Positions 26,303 to 36,960 of a stretch of 47,304 nucleotides of DNA are shown in pieces. The position numbers and the translations under genes are program-made. Under the pieces are notes generated by a model. That model was not told where the DNA came from. It did no database searches and saw only the letters and a program-made list of their open reading frames with translations. Source of the stretch: Crossiella sp. SN42 (GTDB taxonomy: Bacteria > Actinomycetota > Actinomycetes > Mycobacteriales > Pseudonocardiaceae). Within the stretch, counting starts at the first letter, position 1. Each line of letters starts with the position of its first letter. The stretch spans positions 1 to 47,304 of the forward strand of contig NZ_JAMHIV010000052.1 in assembly GCF_023897065.1 (NCBI RefSeq), in the 5' to 3' direction.

Positions 26303-26339
26303 CGCGATGGGCCTGGGCCGCATTCCCAGGCCCATCGCG
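26303..26339 (+). terminator. Intercistronic hairpin between lipoprotein and ATPase genes
   Basis: A perfect 15-bp stem, CGCGATGGGCCTGGG (26303-26317) with its complement at 26325-26339 and a 7-nt loop. It probably ends some transcripts or stabilises the lipoprotein mRNA so that the binding protein is made in excess over the membrane parts. Confidence 0.8.
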
Positions 26340-26370
26340 CGTTAGCCGCCACCACTGGGAGACCTCGAAG

Positions 26371-27929
<1,559 letters not shown>

Positions 27930-27933
<4 letters not shown>

Positions 27934-29009
27934 AGCTGAACGCCCGCGCTGTCCTGCTGCCCCCGCTGCTGGCGATCGCCGCGGCCCTGCTGCTGTGCTC
28001 GATCGCGCTGATGATCTCCGGCGGCAACCCGCTGGAGGCCTTCGCCGCGATGATCGCCCAGGTCGGCCGGGGCACCACCGCGGTGGACATCGTCAACACC
28101 GGCAGCACCTACTACCTGGCCGCGCTCGCGGTGGCCATCGGCTTCCAGATGAAGCTGTTCAACATCGGCGTCGAGGGCCAGTACAAGATCGCCGCGATCA
28201 TCGCGATGGTGGCCGGTGGCTCGGTCGTGCTGCCGCCGGTGCTGCACACGCTGTTCGTCCTGGTGGTCGCCGTGCTGGTGGGCGCGCTGTGGGCGGCCAT
28301 CCCGGCCATCCTCAAGATCACCCGCGGGGTGAACGAGGTCATCTCCACGATCATGCTCAACGCGGTGGCCACCGGCATCGCCGCGTACCTGATCCAGGAC
28401 TCGGTCTTCGGCGAGCTGCGCGGCAACAACCTGGGCACGCCGCTGGTGGCCGAGTCCGGCCGGGTGCCCGGCCTGTCCCTGGGCGAGGCCGGCACGGTCT
28501 TCGGCCTGGTCGTGCTCGCGGTGCTGGCCGGGGCCGGCTACTGGGTGCTGATGAACCGCACCCGGTTCGGCTTCGAGCTGCGCGCCTCCGGCGAGTCGGC
28601 CACCGCGGCCACCGCGGGCGGGGTCAACGCGAAGAAGATGATCCTGGTCGCGATGCTGCTCTCCGGCGGTATCGCCGGCCTGGTCGCGATGCCGGAGCTG
28701 CTCGGCCGGGACTACACCTACACGCTGAACTTCCCGGCCGCCTACGGCTTCACCGGTATCGCGGTGGCGCTGCTGGGCCGCAACCACCCGGTCGGCATCG
28801 CCTTCGGCGCGCTGCTGTGGGCCTTCCTGGACAAGTCCTCGGTCGCGCTGGAGAACGTGGGCGTGCCCAAGGAGATCGTGACCATCATGCAGGGCTCGAT
28901 CGTGCTGTCGGTGGTGGTGGCTTACGAGGTGGTCCGGCGGATCACCCTGGCGGCCGAACAACGCAAGGTCGGGCAGCAGCTCGGCACGACGGACGAGGTG
29001 GCGGCATGA
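27930..29009 (+). CDS. Nucleoside ABC transporter permease 1
   Basis: A 359-residue inner membrane permease of the BPD_transp_2 (LivH/RbsC-like) family, with about 9-10 helices. Signature blocks are FKLFNIGVEGQYKI-like FQMKLFNIGVEGQYKIAAI, GVNEVISTIMLN and YGFTGIAVALLGRNHPVGIA. It matches the NupP/YufP type. The GTG start overlaps the ATPase stop (GTGA) and its own stop overlaps the next ATG (ATGA), so translation is coupled along the operon. Confidence 0.93.
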
Positions 29010-30313
29010 GTCCTGCTAGCAGGGACGAATCATCGACACAGGGCGCCAGCGTGACGAGCCTGCTCCCTCAACACCCAGGGAGCTCGGCCTTCCTGTCCGG
29101 GCCGCAGCAGCGCAAGCTGCCCAGCTGGGGCACCGGCCTGCTGCTGGTGGCCGCGGCGATCGTCGCGCTGTCCACCGCCTCCTACCTGACCGGTGTGCCG
29201 CAGCTGACCTCCTCCGGCACCTTCCAGACCGCGGTGCTGCTGGCCATGCCGATCCTGCTGGCCGGGCTCGGCGGGCTCTGGTCCGAACGCGCGGGCGTGG
29301 TCAACATCGGCCTCGAGGGCATGATGATCCTCGGCACCTGGGGCGGCGCCTGGGCCGGTTACCAGTGGGGCCCGTGGGCCGGGCTGGTCTCGGCCGCGGT
29401 CTTCGGCGCGCTGGGCGGCCTGCTGCACGCCATCGCCACGGTGACCTTCGGGGTCAACCACATCGTCTCCGGTGTGGCGATCAACCTGCTGGGCGCGGGC
29501 GTGACCAAGTACCTGTCCACGCTGCTGTTCCTGCCGGTGTCGAACAACCCGCGCGAGTCGCCGCCGGTGCCCAAGTTCGACACCTTCTCGCTGCAGCCGA
29601 TCGGCGACTGGCTGGCCGCGCTGGAGAACGAGCAGCGGGTCGGCATCTCCGACGTGGCCGGCATCCTGCGCGGCCTGGTCACGCACGTGTCCCCGCTGAC
29701 CATGCTGGCCCTGGTGCTGGTGCCGGTCACCTACCTGGTGCTCTGGCGCAGCCGGTTCGGCCTGCGGTTGCGCTCCTGCGGGGAGAACCCGGTGGCCGCC
29801 GAGTCGCTGGGCGTCAACGTCTACCTGCACAAGTACGCCGCAGTGATCATCTCCGGCGCGCTGGCCGGGCTGGGCGGGGCGGCGCTGCTGCTCAACCCCG
29901 GCCAGGCCGGTTACCTGGAGAACCAGACGAACGGCCGGGGCTACATCGGCCTGGCCGCGCTGATCTTCGGCAACTGGCGGCCCACCGGCCTGCTCGGCGG
30001 CGCCGCGCTGTTCGGCTACGCGGACGGGTTGCAGCTGCGCAGCGGCGGCGGCGCGGTGCTCGCGCTGCTGTACGCGGCGGTGCTGGCGCTGGGCGTGGTG
30101 GTCGTGGTGCAGCTGTGGCGGCGGCGCTGGGTGGCCACCGCGGTGACCGTCTCCGGCGCGCTGATCCTGTACTGGGTGTACTGGTCCTTCGACGAGCTGC
30201 CCAGCCAGCTGACCACCTACCTGCCGCACCTGGTGACGCTGGTGGTGCTGGCGGTGTCCGCGCAGCGACTGCGGCCACCGGCGGCGAACGGCGTCGAGTA
30301 CCGGCGCGGCTGA
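29006..30313 (+). CDS. Nucleoside ABC transporter permease 2
   Basis: A 435-residue permease of the same family, matching NupQ/YufQ. Key blocks are LWSERAGVVNIGLEGMMILG, FGVNHIVSGVAINLLG, GLRLRSCGENPVAAESLGVN and GRGYIGLAALIFGNWRPTG. The N-terminal 35 residues are hydrophilic, and the C-terminus carries three extra hydrophobic segments beyond the usual core (LLYAAVLALGVVVVVQLW, AVTVSGALILYWVYWSF, LVTLVVLAVSA), so the protein is longer than typical. It forms the channel together with permease 1. Confidence 0.92.
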   Translation: MSPASRDESSTQGASVTSLLPQHPGSSAFLSGPQQRKLPSWGTGLLLVAAAIVALSTASYLTGVPQLTSSGTFQTAVLLAMPILLAGLGGLWSERAGVVNIGLEGMMILGTWGGAWAGYQWGPWAGLVSAAVFGALGGLLHAIATVTFGVNHIVSGVAINLLGAGVTKYLSTLLFLPVSNNPRESPPVPKFDTFSLQPIGDWLAALENEQRVGISDVAGILRGLVTHVSPLTMLALVLVPVTYLVLWRSRFGLRLRSCGENPVAAESLGVNVYLHKYAAVIISGALAGLGGAALLLNPGQAGYLENQTNGRGYIGLAALIFGNWRPTGLLGGAALFGYADGLQLRSGGGAVLALLYAAVLALGVVVVVQLWRRRWVATAVTVSGALILYWVYWSFDELPSQLTTYLPHLVTLVVLAVSAQRLRPPAANGVEYRRG

Positions 30314-30315
30314 CA

Positions 30316-30717
30316 ATGTCCACTGTGGACTGGGAACTGCTGCGCGAGACCGCGGTCAAGGCCGCCGGGCACGCCTACTGCCCCTACTCGGGGTTGCAGG
30401 TGGGCTCGGCGGCCGTCTGCGACGACGGCCGGATCGTCACCGGCTGCAACGTGGAGAACGCCTCCTACGGCCTCGGCCTGTGCGCCGAGTGCACGATGGC
30501 CGGGCAGCTCCGCCTGACCGGCGGCGGCCGCTTCATCGCGGTGACCTGCCGCTCCGGCGCCGGCGAGCTGCTGATGCCCTGCGGCCGCTGCCGTCAGGTG
30601 CTCTACGAGCTGGGCGGCCCGGACTGCCTGCTCGACACCCCGCGCGGGATCCTGCCGATGAGCGAGGTCCTGCCGGATGCCTTCGGACCCGACCAGCTGC
30701 CGGAGCCGCCAGCATGA
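30316..30717 (+). CDS. cdd: Cytidine deaminase
   Basis: A 133-residue zinc enzyme converting cytidine and deoxycytidine to uridine and deoxyuridine. Zinc ligands and catalytic Glu are C56-A-E58 (GLCAECTM), C89 and C92 (PCGRCRQ); substrate residues N45 and E47 are in GCNVENASYG. Size fits the homotetrameric type. It starts 3 nt after the permease stop and its stop overlaps the deoA start (ATGA), placing nucleoside breakdown in the uptake operon. Confidence 0.96.
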   Translation: MSTVDWELLRETAVKAAGHAYCPYSGLQVGSAAVCDDGRIVTGCNVENASYGLGLCAECTMAGQLRLTGGGRFIAVTCRSGAGELLMPCGRCRQVLYELGGPDCLLDTPRGILPMSEVLPDAFGPDQLPEPPA

Positions 30718-31991
30718 GTCACAACGCCATTGACGTGATCCGCGCCAAGCGGGACGGAAATCGATTGACCGACGCCCAGATCGACTGGGTGATCGACGCC
30801 TACACCCGGGGCGCGGTGGCCGACGAGCAGATGTCCGCCCTGGCCATGGCGATCTTCCTGAACGGCATGACCGCCGAGGAGACCGCCCGCTGGACCGCCG
30901 CCATGGTGGCCTCCGGCGAGCACCTGGACCTGTCCGCGGTCACCAGGCCCACGGTGGACAAGCACTCCACCGGCGGCGTCGGCGACAAGATCACCCTGCC
31001 GCTGGCCCCGCTGGTCGCGGCCTGCGGCGCGGCCGTGCCGCAGCTCTCCGGCCGGGGCCTCGGCCACACCGGCGGCACCCTGGACAAGCTGGAGTCCATC
31101 CCCGGCTGGCGGGCGAACCTGTCCACCGCGGAGATCACCGCCCAGCTGAACTCGGTCGGCGCGGTGGTCTGCGCGGCCACCGAGGGCCTGGCGCCGGCCG
31201 ACCGCAAGCTGTACGCGCTGCGCGATGTCACCGGCACGGTCGAGGCCATCCCGCTGATCGCCAGCTCGATCATGAGCAAGAAGATCGCCGAGGGCGCCCA
31301 GTCCCTGGTGCTCGACGTCAAGTCCGGCACCGGCGCGTTCATGAAGACCGAGGCCGACGCCCGCCGCCTGGCCGAGGCCCTGGTCGCCATCGGCAAGGCC
31401 AACGGCCTCAACATCAGCGCCCTGCTCACCGACATGTCCGTCCCGCTGGGCCGCGCGGTCGGCAACGCGGTGGAGGTGGCCGAGTCCGTCGAGGTGCTCA
31501 AGGGCAACGGCCCGGCCGACGTCACCGAGCTGACCATCGCCCTGGCCCGCGAGATGCTCGCACTGGCCGGCGTCGACACCGACCCGGCCCCGGTCCTCGC
31601 CTCCGGCCAGGCCTACGAGACCTGGTCCCGCATGATCAGCGCCCAGGGCGGCAACCCCGAGGCCCCTCTGCCCACCCCCGCGCACGTGCACCTGGTCGAG
31701 GCCCAGGAGGACGGCGTGTTGGCCGAGCTGGACGCCTACGCCGTCGGCGTCGCAGCCTGGCGCCTGGGCGCGGGCCGGGCCCGCAAGGAAGACCCCGTGC
31801 AGCACGCCGCGGGCATCCTCTGCCACGCCAAACCCGGCGACCGGGTCACCAAGGGCCAGCCCCTGCTGGAACTGCACACCAACACCGAGGACGCCATTCC
31901 CGCCGCACTCGCCGCCCTGGACGGCGGTTACCGCATCGCCGAATCGGCCCCCGAAACCAAGCCCCTGCTCCTGGACACCCTGCGCGGCTGA
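30714..31991 (+). CDS. deoA: Thymidine phosphorylase (pyrimidine-nucleoside phosphorylase)
   Basis: A 425-residue enzyme that splits thymidine, deoxyuridine or uridine with phosphate into base and (deoxy)ribose-1-phosphate. The glycine-rich phosphate-binding motif KHSTGGVGDK is at residues 83-92, followed by VPQLSGRGLGHTGGTLDKLE, IASSIMSKKIAEGAQSLVLD and DVKSGTGAFM, all hallmarks of the family. The length matches Bacillus Pdp/E. coli DeoA. The deoxyribose-1-phosphate would feed DeoC (43164-44168) after isomerisation; no phosphopentomutase gene is in the window. Confidence 0.96.
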   Translation: MSHNAIDVIRAKRDGNRLTDAQIDWVIDAYTRGAVADEQMSALAMAIFLNGMTAEETARWTAAMVASGEHLDLSAVTRPTVDKHSTGGVGDKITLPLAPLVAACGAAVPQLSGRGLGHTGGTLDKLESIPGWRANLSTAEITAQLNSVGAVVCAATEGLAPADRKLYALRDVTGTVEAIPLIASSIMSKKIAEGAQSLVLDVKSGTGAFMKTEADARRLAEALVAIGKANGLNISALLTDMSVPLGRAVGNAVEVAESVEVLKGNGPADVTELTIALAREMLALAGVDTDPAPVLASGQAYETWSRMISAQGGNPEAPLPTPAHVHLVEAQEDGVLAELDAYAVGVAAWRLGAGRARKEDPVQHAAGILCHAKPGDRVTKGQPLLELHTNTEDAIPAALAALDGGYRIAESAPETKPLLLDTLRG

Positions 31992-32037
31992 ACCACCGAG
32001 ACCGCGACTGGCCCGAGCGGCACACGTCTACCGGACC

Positions 32038-32322
32038 ATGCGCATTGTCCCCGGCATTCTCGCCCTCGCGGTCGCGGCGACATCCGGCAAGCACTTCGTG
32101 CAAAGCTTCGAGACGACCACCCAGGGCGGTCCCTATTCCGAGCTGCCGCCGGCCCGGAATTCCCGGATCGTGAGCGCCAAGGGCAAGGCGAGCACAGAGC
32201 GGACATTCCTCATCGACCTCGCCCGAATCCCGCCCAAACAACGCGACGAGGGCTTCGACGTCACCGTCGACGACCAGGGCACGATCACTCAGGTGGACTG
32301 GCTGTACGTCCCGTCCTGGTAG
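32038..32322 (+). CDS. Small exported protein, unknown
   Basis: A 94-residue protein with a short hydrophobic N-terminus (VPGILALAVAATSG) and a hydrophilic rest containing FLIDLARIPPKQRDEGFDVT and ending QVDWLYVPSW. Codon third positions favour G/C, which supports coding. It follows deoA by 46 bp. No family is recognised; the start has no obvious ribosome site. Confidence 0.55.
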   Translation: MRIVPGILALAVAATSGKHFVQSFETTTQGGPYSELPPARNSRIVSAKGKASTERTFLIDLARIPPKQRDEGFDVTVDDQGTITQVDWLYVPSW

Positions 32323-32439
32323 CCCCGCGACGGTGGGGCGCCCGGTCGCACCGCAGGACAGCCCCGGCAACCCGATCGCCCGCGCTCCGCGCCACCGGGC
32401 AATGGGCCGCCCGACGGCTCGCGGCTCTGCGATGGTCCT

Positions 32440-32509
32440 CGCGGCTCGCGGCTCGCGGCTCGCGGCTCGCGGCTCGCGGCTCGCGGCTCGCGGCTCGCGG
32501 CCCGCGGCC
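32440..32509. repeat. Tandem array of 7-bp unit CGCGGCT
   Basis: Eight perfect head-to-tail copies of CGCGGCT (32440-32495) followed by two CGCGGCC variants (32496-32509). The unit length is not a multiple of three, and the array is intergenic. Confidence 0.95.
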
Positions 32510-32737
32510 CGGTGGTCCGATGCTCGGTGGTCCGGCGCCCGATGGTCTGGCGTGTGGCGCGCAGCGTCTTGTGGCGCGGTGCGGGGTGGCAGTGCGCATT
32601 GTGGCCCGGTGTCGATGCCGGTGCTCGGCAGTCGCGGTCCGGTGCTGTCGCAGCCTTTTCCTCGCTCCGGCCCGATTTTCCGTCCCCGGCCCAGTCGCCC
32701 CGCGCTGGCGGGACCGGCGTGGTCCTTGCCTCCACAG

Positions 32738-32775
32738 CACAGCGCCCCGGAAGCCTGGGCTCCCGGGGCGCTGTG
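32738..32775 (-). terminator. Terminator of the coiled-coil gene
   Basis: CACAGCGCCCCGG (32738-32750) pairs perfectly with 32763-32775; the loop itself contains a 4-bp AGCC/GGCT stem. It lies 12 bp past the stop of the minus-strand gene. Confidence 0.8.
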
Positions 32776-32787
32776 GGCGGTGCTGGG

Positions 32788-34125
32788 TCAGCTGTCGATG
32801 TCGACGTCTACGCCGTCTGGGTCGACGGACTTCTCCGCGTCGCGGGACTTGCCGGAGCTCTTGGCGCGGCTGCGGCGCTGCTGCCGCGGCATCACCGCGG
32901 GCGGCGGGGGCGGGGTGGGCGCGCCGCCGCCGAGGATCAGCTCGGCGAAGGTGGCCATGGCCTCGTCCAGCTGGCCGGCGTGGCGCTGGTCGGACTCCTG
33001 GTTCGCCTGGCGGACCAGGCCGAGCAGGGCGTCGGTGTCCGGGCGCTCGGTGACCGCGCCGGTGACCCGGTTCAGGCCCTGCTTGACGTTGCCGTCCAGG
33101 TCGCCCAGGCGGCCGGAGACGTTGTCCTCGACCTCGTCGATGCGGCCGCCGACCTGCTCCAGGCGGGCGTTGAGGGCTTCCAGGCGCTCGGCCAGGCTCT
33201 GCAGGCGCTCGGTCGGGTCGACCGCGGGCCGGGAGAGCAGGTCGTCCAGCTTCTCGTTCTGCTCGTCGCGGGCCGAGGACAGCGCGTTGTGCAGGCTGTT
33301 GTTGCCGTCGTTGATGCTGTTGCGCAGGCCGGTGTTGCCCTCGGTGATGCTGGTCCGCAGGGTGTTGGTGCCCTCGGTGATCGCGCCGCGCAGCGAGTTG
33401 TTGCCGTTGTCGATCGAGCTGCGCAGGGTGTCGGTGCCCTCGTTGATCGAGCTGCGCAGGGTGTCGGTGCCCTCGGCGATCAGGCCGCGCAGGTTGTCGG
33501 TGCTCTCGGTCAGCGAGCGCTGCAGCGCCTCGCGGGTGCCGTCGAGGTGCTCGTGCACGCCCTCGTCCACCTCGTCGATCCGGCCGCGCAACACGGTCTC
33601 CAGCGCCTCGACGCGCTCGCGCACCGGGTTGGTGATCGCGGCGGGCAGCGACTCCAGGCGGGCGTCCTGCTTGTCCAGGTGCCGCTCGACATTGCCGCCG
33701 AGGTCGTCAAGTCGCTTGTGGATGTTGGACAGCTTGTCCTCGAGGCCGTCCATCTTGCCCTGGACACCCTCGAAGCGGCCGGCCACGCCGTCCAGGCGGC
33801 CGTCCAGCTGGGCGAAGGGCTTGGCCAGCTTGTCGACCAGGCTCTCCACCGCGCGGCCGAGACCGGCGATGGCGCCGTCCTGGGCCTCCAGCCGGGCGAG
33901 GGTCTCGTCCAGCCGCTCGGCCAGCACGCTGACCTCGGTGCGATCGGGCAGCTCGGAGAGGCGCTTGCGCACCGAGCCGAGCGACTCCAGCGGCGAGAGT
34001 CGAGCGTGGATCTCGTCCAGCGCGTCGAAGATCTGCTGCTGTTCGCTCTCACGGATCTCGGCTGCGCGAATCAGTGTGTTGCGCATCCGATCGAAAGACA
34101 TTGTGGAGTGGTTGTTCTCGCTCAC
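32788..34125 (-). CDS. Long coiled-coil protein with 11-residue repeats
   Basis: A 445-residue, highly charged, helical protein without membrane segments or cysteines. Residues 40-200 are heptad-like coiled coil. Residues 201-288 (33262-33525) hold eight consecutive 11-residue units of the form L-R-x-x-I-x-x-G-x-[DN]-[TS], for example LRSSINEGTDT, LRSSIDNGNNS and LRGAITEGTNT. Residues 300-350 return to coiled coil. The C-terminus has GGGAPTPPPPPA, a basic patch RQQRRSRAKSSGKSR, and an acidic end. This looks like a scaffold or filament-forming protein, perhaps cytoskeletal or chromosome-associated; no named family is recognised. GTG 34125 is used with GAAGG upstream; ATG at codon 9 is an alternative. 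Confidence 0.85.
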   Translation of the reverse strand: MSENNHSTMSFDRMRNTLIRAAEIRESEQQQIFDALDEIHARLSPLESLGSVRKRLSELPDRTEVSVLAERLDETLARLEAQDGAIAGLGRAVESLVDKLAKPFAQLDGRLDGVAGRFEGVQGKMDGLEDKLSNIHKRLDDLGGNVERHLDKQDARLESLPAAITNPVRERVEALETVLRGRIDEVDEGVHEHLDGTREALQRSLTESTDNLRGLIAEGTDTLRSSINEGTDTLRSSIDNGNNSLRGAITEGTNTLRTSITEGNTGLRNSINDGNNSLHNALSSARDEQNEKLDDLLSRPAVDPTERLQSLAERLEALNARLEQVGGRIDEVEDNVSGRLGDLDGNVKQGLNRVTGAVTERPDTDALLGLVRQANQESDQRHAGQLDEAMATFAELILGGGAPTPPPPPAVMPRQQRRSRAKSSGKSRDAEKSVDPDGVDVDIDS

Positions 34126-34525
34126 GGCAGGGACCTTCGTCGAAGGGAGGGGACCGACGGACGCGACTCTAGCCAGTCGCCCGAGTTGTTGTTCACCGCC
34201 CCCCGGCCGAACTTCGGCGGAAGTTGGCTAGGAGTACGCCATTCGGGTGACTGGCTGCAGGAAACGCCAGTGGTTTGATCTTCAGTGGTTGCTCAGCGCA
34301 GAACCGCGTTCCCCATTCGAGCTACATGCATCCCCGACCATGATCGACGTTGCGTGGCAATGCAGCCACAACGACGCCTCAGAACCATCCGACAGAGTGG
34401 ACTTGCCACTAGTCGCACAAGTCAGATGATCATAGCGCTCGCTCTCCGGAACGGCCCGGCAACACGCCGGTCGACCTACCGACCGAGCGCCGGTTCACGT
34501 GTGTGGGTGCGGGTACCGTGTCGCC
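34126..34525. other. Divergent intergenic region upstream of adenosine deaminase
   Basis: About 400 bp, less GC-rich in the centre (34245-34435), with no convincing gene or RNA. It should hold the promoters of the coiled-coil gene and of add; only the add -10 box is clear. Confidence 0.5.
34514..34519 (+). promoter_or_regulatory. -10 box of leaderless add transcript
   Basis: TACCGT is 6 nt before the ATG at 34526; no ribosome site is present, which fixes this start rather than the upstream GTG. Confidence 0.5.
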
Positions 34526-35614
34526 ATGTCAACCCCGGTGACTCTGGAAACCATCCGCACCGCACCGAAGGTGCTTCTGCACGACCACCTCGATGGCGGC
34601 TTGCGACCGCAGACCGTCATCGACCTGGCCGACGCCGGCGGCTACGCCAACCTGCCCACCACGGACGCCGCTGAGCTCGGCGACTGGTTCGCCGAGGCCG
34701 CCGACTCCGGCTCCCTGGTCCGCTACCTCGAGACCTTCGCGCACACCGTCGGCGTCATGCAGAACACCGACGCGATCGTCCGGGTGGCCGCCGAGGCCGC
34801 CGAGGACCTCGCCGACGACGGTGTGGTCTACGCCGAGGTCCGCTACGCCCCCGAGCTGTTCACCGAGGGCGGCCTGGCCCTCGAGCAGATCGTCGAGGCG
34901 GTGCAGGAGGGCTTCCGGCAGGGCGAGGCCACCGCGGCCGCCCGCGGCAAGAAGGTCCGGATCGGCACCCTGCTGTGCGCGATGCGGCAGAACGCCCGCT
35001 CGCTGGAGATCGCCGAGCTGGCCGTCCGCTACCGCGACGCCGGTGTGGTCGGCTTCGACATCGCCGGGCCAGAGGCGGGCTTCCCGCCCACCCGCAACCT
35101 GGACGCCTTCGAGTACCTGCGCCAGCAGAACGCGCACTTCACCATCCACGCCGGTGAGGCCTTCGGCCTGCCGTCGATCTGGGAGGCCCTCCAGCACTGC
35201 GGCGCCGAGCGGCTCGGCCACGGCGTGCGGATCGTGGACGACATCAAGGTGGAGGAGGACGGCACCGTGCACCTGGGCCGCCTCGCCGCCTACGTCCGCG
35301 ACCGGCGCATCCCGCTGGAGATGTGCCCCAGCTCCAACCTGCAGACCGGCGCCGCGGCCTCCATCGCCGAGCACCCGATCGGCCTGCTGCACCGGCTGCG
35401 CTTCCGGGTCACGGTCAACACCGACAACCGGCTGATGAGCCACTGCTCGATGTCGAGTGAGATGGCCGCGCTGGTGGAAGCCTTCGGCTACAGCTGGGCC
35501 GACCTGCAGTGGTTCACCGTCAACGCGATGAAGTCCGCCTTCATCGGCTTCGACGAGCGCCTGGCGATCATCAACGACGTGATCAAGCCGGGCTACGCCG
35601 CGCTCCAGGCCTGA
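34526..35614 (+). CDS. add: Adenosine deaminase
   Basis: A 362-residue TIM-barrel zinc enzyme converting (deoxy)adenosine to (deoxy)inosine. Zinc ligands H19 and H21 are in [10 protein letters not shown]; other active-site blocks are [11 protein letters not shown], the catalytic [26 protein letters not shown] and NTDNRLMS with the zinc-binding Asp. Length is typical. It stands alone, flanked by a leaderless promoter and a strong terminator, but belongs functionally with cdd and deoA. Confidence 0.97.
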   Translation: MSTPVTLETIRTAPKVLLHDHLDGGLRPQTVIDLADAGGYANLPTTDAAELGDWFAEAADSGSLVRYLETFAHTVGVMQNTDAIVRVAAEAAEDLADDGVVYAEVRYAPELFTEGGLALEQIVEAVQEGFRQGEATAAARGKKVRIGTLLCAMRQNARSLEIAELAVRYRDAGVVGFDIAGPEAGFPPTRNLDAFEYLRQQNAHFTIHAGEAFGLPSIWEALQHCGAERLGHGVRIVDDIKVEEDGTVHLGRLAAYVRDRRIPLEMCPSSNLQTGAAASIAEHPIGLLHRLRFRVTVNTDNRLMSHCSMSSEMAALVEAFGYSWADLQWFTVNAMKSAFIGFDERLAIINDVIKPGYAALQA

Positions 35615-35623
35615 GCCGCGACG

Positions 35624-35663
35624 ACAGCGGGGCCGCACCGGCGATCCGGTGCGGCCCCGCTGT
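35624..35663. terminator. Bidirectional terminator after add
   Basis: ACAGCGGGGCCGCACCGG (35624-35641) pairs perfectly with 35646-35663 around a CGAT loop, between convergent genes. Confidence 0.9.
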
Positions 35664-35674
35664 GCACAAGGGGT

Positions 35675-36898
35675 TCAGTGCGCGCGCAGGCGTTCCTCGA
35701 AGCCGGCGACCAGCTTCTCCCAGGACTCCACCTCGGCGGTGAACGGGGCGCTCGGCGCCAGCCGGTTCGGGTCCGGCCGGACCACGAAGGAGACCAGCCA
35801 GCCCAGGCTCTCCGACTTGGCCAGCGCCTTCTCCACCGAGTCGTCGCCAGCCCACTGCGCCGCGTCGGTGATCAGCTCGACGGCCAGCTCCAGCTGGTAC
35901 GGGTCGACCTGCTCGACCCCGCCAGCCAGGTCCTCGGCCAGGCCGGTCAGCACGTAGGTGTTGTCCTGCTCGACCTCGATCTCCAGCTCGCCGTTGGTGG
36001 CCGCGGCCACCACGTCCTCCCAGGTGACCACGGCGGCCAGGTCGTTGTCGTGGTCCTCGGCCGAGTCGCCCTCGCCGGTGGCCAGGAAGCGGGCCAGCGC
36101 GCGCGGCGAGCCGAAGACGTCGATCCGGCCCTCCGAGCCGAGGAACACCGGCTTGTCATCGAGGTAGCAGCGCAGCGTGTAGTGCTCGCCGACGGAGGTG
36201 ATGATCTTGATCGGGTCGATGCCGACCTCGGCCCAGAAGCCGGTCGGCTCCTCCTCGACCTCGGTCTCCTCGCCCTCCGCGGCGTCCTCTTCCTCGGTCT
36301 CCAGCTCGTCCAGCTCGGCCTGGGCCACGGTCAGCGCGGCCTCGTCCACCTCGGGCTGGGTGACCACGGCGTCGATCGCGTCCAGGACCTTGTCCCACTC
36401 GTCGATGACCACCCTGGCCAGGTCGTTCCAGCGGGCCTCGCCGTCGCGGCCCTGGAACGGGTAGGTGCCCTGGTTGAGCAGCGCGAACCCGTCCGCGGAG
36501 TCCAGCACCTCGTGCACGGCCTCCAGCTCGCACACCTCGGCCAGCGAGCGCACGATGGCCACCGTCTCGGCCAGCTCGCCGATGGTCCAGGTGTCCGGCT
36601 CCTCGGCGACCAGCTCGGGCACGCCGACCAGGTCGTAGCGGCGCTCGTCGTCCGGGATCAGCTCACCGGCGTGCAGGCCGGGCACCTGCGCCCAGGCCGG
36701 GTGGTCGGTGAGGTCGTGCTCGGTGGCCTTGCGCAGGTAGGCGGCCAGGTGCGCGGCGTCGGCGAAGCCGTAGAGGTCCTCCCCGTGGCCGAGGAAGGCC
36801 TCCCACTCCTCGCCGTCCTCACGCCATTTCGGCGCCCACAGTGTGACCAGGTCACCCTGCGGAAGACCGAGCTCGATGGGGACGATGTCCTGAGCCAT
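35675..36898 (-). CDS. Acidic actinobacterial protein of unknown function
   Basis: A 407-residue cytoplasmic protein, very acidic, with an Asp/Glu-rich stretch (LETEEEDAAEGEETEVEEE) in the middle. The N-terminal part (IPIELGLPQGDLVTLWAPKW-like) and C-terminal part (WEKLVAGFEERL) are well-ordered alpha/beta sequence. Close relatives are often labelled primosomal protein in databases, from memory, but I see no primosome motif and do not support that name. It converges on add and lies 62 bp downstream of two YbaB-like genes on the same strand, so it may be the end of that transcript. Confidence 0.7.
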   Translation of the reverse strand: MAQDIVPIELGLPQGDLVTLWAPKWREDGEEWEAFLGHGEDLYGFADAAHLAAYLRKATEHDLTDHPAWAQVPGLHAGELIPDDERRYDLVGVPELVAEEPDTWTIGELAETVAIVRSLAEVCELEAVHEVLDSADGFALLNQGTYPFQGRDGEARWNDLARVVIDEWDKVLDAIDAVVTQPEVDEAALTVAQAELDELETEEEDAAEGEETEVEEEPTGFWAEVGIDPIKIITSVGEHYTLRCYLDDKPVFLGSEGRIDVFGSPRALARFLATGEGDSAEDHDNDLAAVVTWEDVVAAATNGELEIEVEQDNTYVLTGLAEDLAGGVEQVDPYQLELAVELITDAAQWAGDDSVEKALAKSESLGWLVSFVVRPDPNRLAPSAPFTAEVESWEKLVAGFEERLRAH

Positions 36899-36960
36899 TC
36901 CCTGCCTCCGGGTCGCCGACGGATTCGGCCGCAGCCTACGGGTTCACCACGGGTGCTGGA

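Larger units (their letters stand above)
32323..32787. other. Non-coding region with tandem repeats
   Basis: About 465 bp between the small exported gene and the coiled-coil gene. Open frames here are caused by repeats and GC bias. It holds a 7-bp tandem array (32440-32509), a degenerate roughly 15-bp repeat of GGTGGTCCG type at 32511-32552, and a terminator for the minus-strand gene. Confidence 0.65.

Noticed and set aside
32440-32509. Tandem repeat considered as a CRISPR or coding repeat
   Set aside because: Units are 7 bp with no spacers, and frames through it exist only because of the repeat. It is a simple tandem array.
35675-36898. Primosomal protein label
   Set aside because: No helicase, PriA or PriB motif is present; only a database habit supports the name.
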